DNA from: Myceligenerans pegani
GTDB lineage: Bacteria; Actinomycetota; Actinomycetes; Actinomycetales; Cellulomonadaceae
NCBI RefSeq assembly: GCF_014892515.1
Contig: NZ_JADBGR010000109.1
Span: forward strand, 157,001-221,000
Length of the DNA: 64,000 nt
Direction of reading: 5' to 3'
Each line of letters begins with the position of its first letter. Within the stretch, counting starts at the first letter, position 1. The position numbers and the translations under genes are program-made. Positions 24,746 through 33,080 of this stretch are shown here, piece by piece. Below the pieces are notes generated by a model. That model was not told the origin of the DNA. It ran no database searches and saw only the letters and a list, made by a program, of their open reading frames with translations.

Positions 24746-25705
24746 ATGACTGCCATCAGCGCGAAGCAGACGACTCCATTCTTCGATCCGTGGGCGTACG
24801 TGCGTGACGCCGAGGCCCTGCGGAACGCCTCTCGGTCCGCCGACGTGCCGACGACCCTGAAGACCCTCGAGGCGATCGAGGACCAGGAGGAGCTCGGCGC
24901 CGCCCTGTGGACGGTCGCGGGCGAGACCCTCGACCCGGACGAGAACGGACTCACGGGCGCGATCCGCGACGCCCAGGACGGTTCTCCCCTCGCCGCCACC
25001 CTGCTGGCCAGCCGCTACGTCGTGCTGGGCTGGGAGATCCGCTCCCACGCGCGTGCCGAACACGTCACCGCTCGTCAGTTCGAGCAGTTCCACGCCTTGC
25101 TGCGGCAGGCCGAGCGCGTGCTGTTCGACGTCTGCTGCGAGTTCCCGGAGTACGTGCCCGCCTGGGAGACCCGCATCACCTCGGCACGCGGCCTCCAGCT
25201 CGGCGCGAGCGAGACGCGCCGCCGCTACGACCAGCTCGCGGCCATCGCGCCGCACCACAGCCGGGCGCAGAAGGCGTTCCTCCAGCAGATCCTGCCGAAG
25301 TGGAGCGGGAGCTGGGAGGAGTCCTCCGAGTTCGTCAGCGCGTGCACCCGCGACGCCCCGCCCGCGAGCCTGAGCCACCTGCTGATCGTGGATCTGACGA
25401 TCGAGCGCCACTGGGACGGCGACAAGCAGGCGCCCGCCCAGCAGGTCGATGCAGTCCGAGAGGCTGCCCGGCAGTCGGTCAGGCATCCGGAGCACGTCGC
25501 CGGTCACGGAACGGCACAGGCTCACGCGGATCTCGCACACTTCTTCTCGCTCGCCGGACTGCCCGCGGAGGCCAAGCCCCACTACGACTGGCTCGGCGAC
25601 CGCCCGGCGAAGGGCACCACGTTCTACAACGGCGCCCCGGAGGCCACGTACCGCAAGCTGCGCGCCAGGGCGGACAAGGCCGCGGCCAAGGGCGGGCTGT
25701 CGTGA
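24746..25705 (+). CDS. Helical-repeat protein, first gene of M16 operon
   Basis: 319 residues from ATG 24746; the ribosome site is weak. The protein is alpha-helical, soluble and TPR-like, with repeated Trp-containing helices (VVLGWEIRSHARAEHV, FPEYVPAWETRI, LPKWSGSWEESSEF). The last pattern resembles helical-repeat proteins carrying a WGGS-like segment, sometimes annotated DUF4034. I cannot assign a function. Its stop TGA overlaps the GTG start of the M16 peptidase gene, so the two are translationally coupled; it could be a substrate adaptor or scaffold for the peptidase pair. Confidence 0.7.
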   Translation: MTAISAKQTTPFFDPWAYVRDAEALRNASRSADVPTTLKTLEAIEDQEELGAALWTVAGETLDPDENGLTGAIRDAQDGSPLAATLLASRYVVLGWEIRSHARAEHVTARQFEQFHALLRQAERVLFDVCCEFPEYVPAWETRITSARGLQLGASETRRRYDQLAAIAPHHSRAQKAFLQQILPKWSGSWEESSEFVSACTRDAPPASLSHLLIVDLTIERHWDGDKQAPAQQVDAVREAARQSVRHPEHVAGHGTAQAHADLAHFFSLAGLPAEAKPHYDWLGDRPAKGTTFYNGAPEATYRKLRARADKAAAKGGLS

Positions 25706-27432
25706 CGACCGCGCCCCTCACCGCCGCGTTCCCCGGCATCCAGCGTGTCGAGGCCGACGGCGTACCGGTCCTCATCGCCCCCCGCGAGGGCAACACGACC
25801 GGCGGAATCATCTTCCGCGTCGGCTCAGCCGACGAGACGCTCGCAACGTCCGGCATCACCCACCTCGTGGAGCACCTCGCGCTCCAGAGCCAGGTTCTCA
25901 GTGATGCGCACGTCAACGGGCAGACGCGTCCCGACGTGACCGTGTTCCACGCCACGGGCAGCGAGGACGAGGTGGTCCGCTACCTCAATGACGTCTGCTC
26001 CGCGCTGCGTGACGGGCTTCCCCTGGATCGGCTCGAGACCGAGATGGAGATCCTCCGCTCCGAGGCGAGCCTGAGGAACCCCGGGTACGTCGGCCGTATG
26101 CACCTGGAGCGACATGGCGCGCAGGGTTACGGCGTGCGCGCGCTCGGCGAGCGCGGTCTCGACCGCCTCACCGCACGCGAGGTCGAGACGTGGGCCACGA
26201 CGCGGTTCACCCGCCAGAACGCCATCGCCTGGTTCAGCTCGGACACCGTTCCGAGCGCGCTGGACCTCCGCCTGCCAGAAGGTAGCCGGATGCCGCTCCC
26301 GCCGGTCACGAAGGTGCTGAGTGGGACGCCGGCATTTCTCACCGGGCTGCGGGACGGCATCGCGGTCGACGCCATCGTCCGCCGCACCGGCATCGAGTCC
26401 GTCGTCACGGGTGTCATCGAACAGGCCCTGCACCGCGACCTGCGCCGCGACACCGACATCGCAAGCCAGATCCACGCTGAACACGAGCGCCTCGATGACG
26501 ACCACGTCCGCGTCACCATCACGGTCCACGCGGCCGAGGGCAGGCACGAGGCAACGGCCGGCGGCCTGACCGACGTCCTGGGACGTCTCCGGTTCCACGT
26601 GTCCGACGACGATCTGGCCGCGGCCCGGGCACTCCGTCTCGAAGAGCTGGCCGAATGGGCCGCGGCCCCCGAGGCAGCCGTGCTGCCGTCGATCGCGCAT
26701 CAGACGCTGACCGGGAGACTCGTCGAGGAACCGGCCGAGGTTCGAGCGCGGATCGAGGCGGCCACCGCCGACAGCGTGCGCGAGCTGATCGCCGCCATCT
26801 GGTCCGAGGCCCTCTGGTTCGGCCCGCGAGAACTGCGTTCGATCGGCGCCACGCCGGCACCCGAGCATTCGCTGACACGAGTGAACGGCACCGCCTGTCC
26901 GCGCCTGGACGACCCGTCGGTCTCGCTCGTGATCGGGGACGACGGCGTCAGCCTCGTCGCCGGCGACGCCGCCGTCACAGTCCTGTTCTCCGAGGTCGCG
27001 CTTCTTGAAACGGTGCCCGATGGCGCCCGCGCGCTGACCGGCCACGACGGGTTCCGGGTTGAACTCGAGCCCACGCTGTACCAGGGCCTCGGCCCGGACC
27101 TGATCGCGCGCATCGACACGAAGGTCCCCCAGGACGTCGTCGTCCACCTGCCTGCCCGCGAAGCGGACGAGATTCCCGTGCCGCGGGATCCCGGGCCGGC
27201 GAACCGAGCGGGACGGTCGGACCTGAGACGGCGGGCCCGCAAGGTGGTGGCGACGATCGTGCTGGTCCCCGTGACACTGATCGCCATCATGGTGGTCGGC
27301 ATCGGGATCGGTGCGGGGATCGAGAAACTCACCGGGACGTCGGTCCCTGTCGGGGTGGGCCTCGCGCCCCTGGCCGTGTTGGCCGCGATGTCCATCGTCC
27401 GTTCGCGCCATGGCAAGGAGAAGAACCAGTGA
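25702..27432 (+). CDS. Membrane-anchored M16 peptidase, zinc-competent subunit
   Basis: 576 residues from a GTG at 25702 that overlaps the previous stop; the open frame extends far upstream but there it only shadows the first gene. The inverted zinc motif HLVEH (H54, E57, H58) is intact, and ETEMEILRSE near 112-121 matches the downstream glutamate helix of M16 enzymes. The second M16 lobe (~200-400) lacks the R/Y substrate pair (LRRDTDIASQI instead). Two C-terminal transmembrane helices follow (VVATIVLVPVTLIAIMVVG, then PLAVLAAMSIV). It overlaps the partner gene by four bases. Confidence 0.85.
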   Translation: MTTAPLTAAFPGIQRVEADGVPVLIAPREGNTTGGIIFRVGSADETLATSGITHLVEHLALQSQVLSDAHVNGQTRPDVTVFHATGSEDEVVRYLNDVCSALRDGLPLDRLETEMEILRSEASLRNPGYVGRMHLERHGAQGYGVRALGERGLDRLTAREVETWATTRFTRQNAIAWFSSDTVPSALDLRLPEGSRMPLPPVTKVLSGTPAFLTGLRDGIAVDAIVRRTGIESVVTGVIEQALHRDLRRDTDIASQIHAEHERLDDDHVRVTITVHAAEGRHEATAGGLTDVLGRLRFHVSDDDLAAARALRLEELAEWAAAPEAAVLPSIAHQTLTGRLVEEPAEVRARIEAATADSVRELIAAIWSEALWFGPRELRSIGATPAPEHSLTRVNGTACPRLDDPSVSLVIGDDGVSLVAGDAAVTVLFSEVALLETVPDGARALTGHDGFRVELEPTLYQGLGPDLIARIDTKVPQDVVVHLPAREADEIPVPRDPGPANRAGRSDLRRRARKVVATIVLVPVTLIAIMVVGIGIGAGIEKLTGTSVPVGVGLAPLAVLAAMSIVRSRHGKEKNQ

Positions 27433-29228
27433 CCGCCCTGACCCATGAAGGTGTGCGCCTCCTGCGCGCGACTCGGCCCGGCCGGACCGCGGCGGGCCTG
27501 GTCTTCCGTGTCGGCTCCGCGGATGAGACGCTCCCGACCAGCGGCATCACTGCCCTGATCGTGGCGATGGCGATGCGCGCGGCGGAGCGCCCGGGGCTCG
27601 ACCTTTCCGGCGGGGTCGGGCCGACCACGACCCAGATCCAGGTGTCCGGCAGCGACGAGCGCGTCACCGCGGCGCTGCGTGACGTCTCACGAGCGCTTGC
27701 CGACCTGCCGCTGCGCTTCCGCGAGGCCGAGACGTTCGCTCTCAACGATTCGTTCAGCGTGAACGACGTCGCGACGCTCCGGTTCGGCACGCAGAACTAC
27801 GGCCTGGACGGCTTCCTGCTCGGCGCGCGGGCCGTCTCCGACGAGCAGCTCCGCGCCTGGGCGGGCCGGCACTTCGCCGCTGGGAACGCCGTGGCATGGG
27901 TTGTCGCCGAACACGAGCTGGACGTCGATCTGCCGCTGCCCTCGGGTGCGCCGGGCGATGTGGTCGGCGCGCCGCCGCCGGTTCCGGAGGCGGCGATCCC
28001 GTTTCCCGCCGAAGCCGTGGTGGGTGGCCGGGAAGCCGCCTGGGACGTCGTCGTGCCCGACGGTCCTGCCACCGACGTACTGGCGGAGGTCGCACGACGC
28101 GCCCTGTTCCAAGATGTGCGGCAGGAGTACGGCTGGTCCTACGACGTGTCGGCCGACATCCTGCGCCTCGACGGGGCCCACGCCGTCCTGCGCGTCTCGG
28201 CGAACCTCCGCCGGGAGACGGCGTCGGCCGCCACCGGCGAGTTTCTGGACACGCTGGGACGGCTACGGTTCCGGGTGACCGACGCCGAGGTCGACTCGGC
28301 CCGGACGCACCTGCTGGCGCCGTTCGACGAACCCCACCTGGACGCCCAGTGGATCGTTCACGACGCCATCCTGACGGCGCTCGGGCGCCCCGTGCCGACG
28401 CCGGGCGAGCGCCGTGCCGCTCTCGAGCGCGTCACGGCGGACGACGTCGTCGCCGTCGCGCGCGCCGCGTGGGAGACCGCACTGATCGTGACGCCAGTCG
28501 CCGGCGGCTGGATCGGGACAGAAGAGGCACAGGCCGGTGCCGGGGATCCCGTCGAGGGCACGACCCACAAGCGCCTCGACGCCGACATCGACGTCGTGAT
28601 CGGCGACGACGGCGTCACGCTTCGCGACGGCTGGACCTGGCGCACGGTCCGGTTCGACGACACGGCGGCACTCCTCATGTACCCCGACGGCGGGCGACTC
28701 CTGGTGGGGAAGAGCGGCGCACGCATCCCGATCGAGCCGGTGCTGCACGACGACCTCAAGCCCGACGCCGTCGAGCAGCGGGTCACGTCGCGGGTGCCAG
28801 AGAAGGCCCGCGTCGTCCTGCCGGAGCGTGAAGCTCCGGAACCTCCTGGCTACAAGGAGATGACACAGGCCGGCAGCGCCCGCACGGAGCGGGAGCTCGC
28901 GCAGGCCAAGAAGTCGGTCACGGGCATCACCAGCGAGAGCCATGGCCGGGCGGGGCCTCTGGCCTTCCTCCGGGACATCGGTGAACTTGTCGCCGCGCTC
29001 GCCCAGGGAGCGGGCGTCTTCGGGGCGATCGGCGCAGCGATCGTCGGCGGGCTCGGGGCGGTGGTCGGGGTGATCGTCACGGTGGTCATGGCGATCGCCT
29101 CATTGCGCGGCAGCACGGACTGGTCCCACACGGGTATGGCGGCGCTCGTCACCGTCGGCTGCGCGGCGATCGCCTGGCTCTGCTACCGAGTGATCGCACG
29201 GGAATCGCCCGGCGACGACAAGAGCTGA
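27429..29228 (+). CDS. Membrane-anchored M16-like partner subunit, zinc site lost
   Basis: 599 residues from GTG 27429. Its N-terminus aligns directly with the preceding protein (FRVGSADETL-TSGIT in both), but the zinc motif HLVEH is ALIVA here (A42, V45, A46), so it cannot bind zinc. In its second lobe DVRQEYGWSYDVSADI near 230 keeps the Arg/Tyr pair that the zinc subunit lacks. This division of labour is known from heterodimeric M16B peptidases and mitochondrial processing peptidase. Two C-terminal transmembrane segments (GGLGAVVGVIVTVVMAIA, ALVTVGCAAIAWLCY) anchor it like its partner. Confidence 0.85.
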   Translation: MTALTHEGVRLLRATRPGRTAAGLVFRVGSADETLPTSGITALIVAMAMRAAERPGLDLSGGVGPTTTQIQVSGSDERVTAALRDVSRALADLPLRFREAETFALNDSFSVNDVATLRFGTQNYGLDGFLLGARAVSDEQLRAWAGRHFAAGNAVAWVVAEHELDVDLPLPSGAPGDVVGAPPPVPEAAIPFPAEAVVGGREAAWDVVVPDGPATDVLAEVARRALFQDVRQEYGWSYDVSADILRLDGAHAVLRVSANLRRETASAATGEFLDTLGRLRFRVTDAEVDSARTHLLAPFDEPHLDAQWIVHDAILTALGRPVPTPGERRAALERVTADDVVAVARAAWETALIVTPVAGGWIGTEEAQAGAGDPVEGTTHKRLDADIDVVIGDDGVTLRDGWTWRTVRFDDTAALLMYPDGGRLLVGKSGARIPIEPVLHDDLKPDAVEQRVTSRVPEKARVVLPEREAPEPPGYKEMTQAGSARTERELAQAKKSVTGITSESHGRAGPLAFLRDIGELVAALAQGAGVFGAIGAAIVGGLGAVVGVIVTVVMAIASLRGSTDWSHTGMAALVTVGCAAIAWLCYRVIARESPGDDKS

Positions 29229-29253
29229 TCGACAGGGAAGCCGTCGGTGACGT

Positions 29254-29289
29254 GGTCGGCGTCTCGCCATCGGTGGCGAGACGCCGACC
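29254..29289 (+). terminator. Intrinsic terminator of the M16 operon
   Basis: GGTCGGCGTCTCGCC (29254-29268) pairs perfectly with GGCGAGACGCCGACC (29275-29289) across a 6-base loop, 25 bases after the M16 partner stop. The stem is 15 bp with no U tract. It marks the end of the three-gene operon. Confidence 0.75.
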
Positions 29290-29447
29290 GGCATCGCGAT
29301 CGGAGGCCGAGCGATGGCTCAGGCCAGGGACACGCCTACGGTCCGCAGGGTAGCGACCGCTGCCGCCATCAGAGCGGTGATCTCGGATGTTCCCTCGGCG
29401 ATGCGGGAGAATGGACGCTCGTGAGTGATCCCGGTTCGCCCAGCGAG

Positions 29448-30074
29448 ATGACCCTGTTCGACGTCCCCGCAGGGAGCCGCCACCCCCGCACGAAGATCGT
29501 GCTGCTCACAGGCCCGTCGGGCTCCGGCAAGTCGTCCCTCACCCGTCGCCTGGGCATGCCCGTCGTCGAGCTCGACGACTTCTACCTCGACGCCGACCAC
29601 CCGGGGTTGCCGCGCGCGTTCGGCATCGTCGACTGGGACGATCCGGCGTCCTGGGACGGGACCGCCGCCCTCGCCGCACTCCGCGAGATCGCCACCTCGG
29701 GGCGCGCGGAGCTCCCCGTCTACGACATCCCGACCTCGCGCCGCACCGGCACGCACGTCTTCGACGCCGGCGGCGCGCCGCTCGTCATCGCGGAGGGCAT
29801 CTTCGCGGCGGAACTCGTCGCCGCGTGCCGGTCCGAGGGCATCCTCGCCGATGCGATCTGCCTGGCCAGGCCCCGCATCGTGACGTTCTGGTTCCGGCTG
29901 CTGCGTGATGTCGCGGAGTCCCGCAAGCCCTTGGGCACCCTGCTGCGCCGAGGAGTGGCGCTCTACCGTGACGAGCCCCGGCTCATCAGGCGCTGGACGG
30001 CGCTGGGCTGCCGCGCGGTCGGTCGTACGCGGGCCGAGCTGTCCCTGCGGAAGCTCGCGCGCGACATCCTCTGA
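29448..30074 (+). CDS. Uridine-kinase-like P-loop ATPase
   Basis: 208 residues from ATG 29448; a GTG at 29421 in the same frame (nine residues longer) has a better purine-rich stretch (GGGAGAA) and may be the true start. Walker A is LTGPSGSGKSSLTRRLG near 20-36, followed by VVELDDFYLDADHPGLP and later a VIAEGIFAAELV strand, all typical of uridine/phosphoribulokinase-family proteins. It would phosphorylate a nucleoside or similar alcohol. It stands alone after the M16 terminator and is followed by a glycosyltransferase gene with its own leader. Confidence 0.75.
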   Translation: MTLFDVPAGSRHPRTKIVLLTGPSGSGKSSLTRRLGMPVVELDDFYLDADHPGLPRAFGIVDWDDPASWDGTAALAALREIATSGRAELPVYDIPTSRRTGTHVFDAGGAPLVIAEGIFAAELVAACRSEGILADAICLARPRIVTFWFRLLRDVAESRKPLGTLLRRGVALYRDEPRLIRRWTALGCRAVGRTRAELSLRKLARDIL

Positions 30075-30146
30075 GAGAAGTCATGTACGCGTAACACAGA
30101 CGCCACATGCCTCTCATCAATCCACCTCACCCTGTGAAGAGGTCAC

Positions 30147-30204
30147 GTGGGTGGCTGATGTCGGCGTGTGCCGGAACGGTGCCGCGGCGGCATCAGCCAC
30201 CCAC
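30147..30204 (+). promoter_or_regulatory. Long inverted repeat in leader of glycosyltransferase gene
   Basis: GTGGGTGGCTGATG (30147-30160) and CATCAGCCACCCAC (30191-30204) are perfect 14-base arms around 30 bases, ending 16 bases before the GGAGG ribosome site and 23 before the ATG at 30228. A GTGA-N5-TCAC repeat lies just upstream (30134-30146). In RNA this makes a stable hairpin next to the ribosome site. It may be a terminator of the kinase gene, or a leader element controlling the glycosyltransferase. Confidence 0.5.
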
Positions 30205-30227
30205 ACGGCCTCCTAGAGACGGAGGTG

Positions 30228-31439
30228 ATGTCTGTGATCCAGCGCAACGGATTGCGTGTGCTCTCGCTCTACGAGGGCTTCTTCAGTGGCGGTGCCCGGG
30301 TACTGCACTCCACGGTCGTGACCGGGCTGCACCAGAGCGGCCGGCAGCAGCACTCGGTACTGAGCCTGCACCACGAGGTCAAGCGGGAGTCGACGCTGCA
30401 ACGCATGGAGGACGATCCGCGCTATCGCGCGCTTCGCGCCGCCGGCGTGCGCGTCACGTCGCTGGGCCGCAGCACGGAGGTGGAGCACGATCCCCGCGGG
30501 TTCACCGATGCGGAGATGACGGCGGCGGTCCGTCAGGCCAAGGCCGCGGACGTGATCCTGTCGCTCAAGGAGCAACCTCTGCGACTCGTGAACCAGCCGG
30601 CCTTCCCGCGCCGGCCCGTGGTCGCGTGCCTGCACCGGTCCGATCCGGAGCACCAGGGTCACGCGCTCGACGACCTGATCACCGCGGCGAACCTCGGGAA
30701 GCTCGCCGCGGTGGTGTGCTGCGCGGAGTCGACACGCGACGCGTACCGGGCGGCCGGCGTCCCCGGGGAACTGCTCCGCGTCGTGCCGAACGGGATCAAC
30801 CTGGTCCGGTTCCGCCCGGTCCGCGGGTCCCGGCGTCTCGCGCTGCGGGGATCGCTCGGCGTCGCGCCCGACAGCACCGCCGTCGTGTACGCCGCCCGTT
30901 ACGACGCGATGAAGAACCCGGAGCTGTTCCTGCGTTCCGCCCGCGAGTTCCTCGACCTGGACCCTTCCGGCCAGGTGCTGATGTGCGGTGCCGGGATGAC
31001 GGGTTCCAACCCGGGGCTCGCCGACGACCTCACGCGGATCTTCGGCGACCGGCCCGACCTGCTCGGCCGGCTGCAGCTGCTCGGCGTCCGGCACGACATG
31101 GAGCTCCTGTACGCGGCGGCGGACGTGGTCGCCCTGACCTCCGCGTTCGGCGAGGCCGCTCCGCTGTGCCTCATCGAGGGCGCGATGTGCGGGGCGGTCC
31201 CGGTGACGACGCCGGTCGGGGACGCGCCGTCGATCGTGGCCGGGATCGGGTACGTCACCTCGTACGAGCCCGCCGACATCGCGGCGACCTGGATCGAGGC
31301 GGCGGCCCGCCGGGAATCGCTGCGGGCCGCGCGCGACGCCGTCCGTCCGCGCTTCAGCCACGTACGCATGATCGCGGGCTACACCCAGGTCATCGAACGC
31401 GCCCGGAAGGAGGCCGGCCGCCGCCTGACGCGCATCTGA
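30228..31439 (+). CDS. GT4-family glycosyltransferase
   Basis: 403 residues from ATG 30228 behind GGAGGT. The GT-B fold is shown by the C-terminal nucleotide-sugar site AARYDAMKNPELFLRSA near 220 and the EX7E motif in FGEAAPLCLIEGAMCGAVPV near 305. The N-terminal domain begins LRVLSLYEGFFSGGARVLHS. It likely transfers a sugar from a nucleotide donor to a lipid, glycan or metabolite; the acceptor is unknown because no polysaccharide locus surrounds it. It is monocistronic, flanked by the leader hairpin and a terminator. Confidence 0.85.
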   Translation: MSVIQRNGLRVLSLYEGFFSGGARVLHSTVVTGLHQSGRQQHSVLSLHHEVKRESTLQRMEDDPRYRALRAAGVRVTSLGRSTEVEHDPRGFTDAEMTAAVRQAKAADVILSLKEQPLRLVNQPAFPRRPVVACLHRSDPEHQGHALDDLITAANLGKLAAVVCCAESTRDAYRAAGVPGELLRVVPNGINLVRFRPVRGSRRLALRGSLGVAPDSTAVVYAARYDAMKNPELFLRSAREFLDLDPSGQVLMCGAGMTGSNPGLADDLTRIFGDRPDLLGRLQLLGVRHDMELLYAAADVVALTSAFGEAAPLCLIEGAMCGAVPVTTPVGDAPSIVAGIGYVTSYEPADIAATWIEAAARRESLRAARDAVRPRFSHVRMIAGYTQVIERARKEAGRRLTRI

Positions 31440-31472
31440 TCCCCGACCGCCGCCCGGCACCCACGCCGAGAC

Positions 31473-31506
31473 CGCCCCGGCAGGCCCGCCTAGGTCTGCC
31501 GGGGCG
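31473..31506 (+). terminator. Terminator after glycosyltransferase gene
   Basis: CGCCCCGGCAG (31473-31483) pairs perfectly with CTGCCGGGGCG (31496-31506) across a 12-base loop, 34 bases after the stop codon. Strong stem without U tract. Confidence 0.65.
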
Positions 31507-31607
31507 AGGGGTCGGCCATCGCGCGGCTCCGCGCCGCCAGGTTGCGGTTTTGCACAGGTGCGGCACGCCCGCGACCGCCGTCGTTCACCGTGCGGCAGGA
31601 TGAGCAC

Positions 31608-32897
31608 ATGTCCGACGGCCCTGTCACGCTCAGCCGCGTCGCCCGCGAAGCGGGCGTGTCGCTGGCCACCGCCTCCCGCGCGATCAACGGGAGCGCCACC
31701 CGCACCGTCCGCCCCGAGCTGCGCGACCGCGTCATGGCGGCCGCCCGGCGTCTCGGCTACGTCCCGGACCCGAGCGCCCAGGCCATGGCCCGCGGCCGCA
31801 CCGCCGCGCTCGGCCTCGTGGTGCACGACATCGCCGACCCCTACTTCTCCGCGATCGCCTCCGGCGTCACCCGCGCCGCCGAGGCCGAGGGCCTGATCGT
31901 CACCCTCGCGTCGACGCAGTTGCGCCCGGAGCGGGAGCGAGCGTTCGTCGAGCTGGTGCGCCGTCAGCGTGGCCGTGCCGTGATCCTCGCGGGAAGCCGC
32001 ATGGTGTCCGACGACGGCGCGGGCGCACCCGCACCCGACACGGAGTCCGAACGAGTCGCCGGGCCGGCCGAGGCGCTCGTGGGGACAGCCGCGGGCCAGG
32101 ACCTCGAGAGCATCCTGACCGCGTTCCGCGAGTCCGGCGGCGGGGTCGCCACCATCGGGCAGGCGATCGGGTCCCTCCCGGTCGTGGAGATCGACAACTC
32201 CGGCGGCGCCGCCGCGCTCGCCCGCGAGTTGCACGGGCTCGGGTACCAGCGGTTCGGGATCCTGTCCGGGCCGTCCGGCCTGCGCACGGCCGCGGACCGG
32301 ACCTCGGGCTTCCGCGACGCGCTCGCCTCGCTGGGCAACGGGGTGCGCGACGACGACGTCGTCCCCGGCGAGTTCACGCGCGACGGCGGGTACGCCGCGA
32401 TGACCGAGCTGATCGCCCGGTCCGGGCGGGCGCGCGCCGGAAGCGCCGCCGACGTCGCCGGGACGGACGCCCCTCGGGGCGACGACGCCGCCACCGATGA
32501 CGGGACCGGTCAGGGCAGCCACCTCGCGGGTGCGGACCCGGACAACGCCTCCCTCCCCGAGGTCGTCTTCGCCGTCAACGACGTGATGGCCGTGGGCGCG
32601 ATGGCCGCCGTGCGCGACGCCGGCCTGAGCGTGCCCGACGACGTCGCGGTCGCCGGCTTCGACGACATCCCGACCCTGCGGGACGTGACCCCGGCGCTGA
32701 CCACGGTGCATATCGCTCTGGAACGGATCGGCGAGGCCGCGACCAAGCTGGCACTCGGGGAGCCGACCGGCCTGGAGGCCACGGCCGAGCCCGACCCCGA
32801 CGCCACGGACGGCCTGGAGGCCACGGCCCCCGGCTCGGTCACGGTCCACGGCGAGGTCGTCCTCCGCGCCTCGACGCCGCGGCGCCCCGCCGACTGA
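31608..32897 (+). CDS. LacI-family transcriptional regulator with acidic insertions
   Basis: 429 residues from ATG 31608. The N-terminal helix-turn-helix and hinge are typical (VTLSRVAREAGVSLATASRAINGS), followed by a periplasmic-binding-like core (VVHDIADPYFSAIASGV, FAVNDVMAVGAMAAVRD, VAVAGFDDIPTLRDVTPALTTV). Two disordered Ala/Gly/Asp-rich insertions (~140-165 and ~270-305) make it ~90 residues longer than usual. It is immediately upstream of the Gfo/Idh/MocA-DUF993 operon on the same strand and is its likely repressor through the box at 33032-33045. Confidence 0.85.
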   Translation: MSDGPVTLSRVAREAGVSLATASRAINGSATRTVRPELRDRVMAAARRLGYVPDPSAQAMARGRTAALGLVVHDIADPYFSAIASGVTRAAEAEGLIVTLASTQLRPERERAFVELVRRQRGRAVILAGSRMVSDDGAGAPAPDTESERVAGPAEALVGTAAGQDLESILTAFRESGGGVATIGQAIGSLPVVEIDNSGGAAALARELHGLGYQRFGILSGPSGLRTAADRTSGFRDALASLGNGVRDDDVVPGEFTRDGGYAAMTELIARSGRARAGSAADVAGTDAPRGDDAATDDGTGQGSHLAGADPDNASLPEVVFAVNDVMAVGAMAAVRDAGLSVPDDVAVAGFDDIPTLRDVTPALTTVHIALERIGEAATKLALGEPTGLEATAEPDPDATDGLEATAPGSVTVHGEVVLRASTPRRPAD

Positions 32898-33023
32898 CTA
32901 CCTCGACCGCCCCATCGCGCGGACGCCGGTCAACAGACGCCGGCGACCAACTGACGGCCGCCGGCCAGCTGACCGCCGTCTGCCGTCGAACCATGCGCTT
33001 CCCACATCGCCACCACCTTGCGC

Positions 33024-33045
33024 TAGGCTGAGGAAAGCGCATTCC
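33024..33045 (+). promoter_or_regulatory. -10 element and LacI-type operator of the 33-38.5 kb operon
   Basis: TAGGCT (33024-33029) is a plausible -10 box, with a weaker TTCCCA upstream at 32999. GGAAAGCGCATTCC (33032-33045) follows directly, overlapping the expected transcription start. It is a palindrome with one mismatch around a central CG, and the position fits simple repression by the LacI-type regulator encoded upstream. It closely resembles the box at 4074-4087. Confidence 0.6.
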
Positions 33046-33080
33046 AAGTAACGACGAAAGCACTGACGAAGGAGTCCCGC

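Noticed and set aside
24907-25701. N-terminal extension of the M16 peptidase frame
   Set aside because: It lies entirely within the preceding gene in another frame and is Arg/Pro-rich. The GTG at 25702 starts the M16 fold and overlaps the preceding stop.
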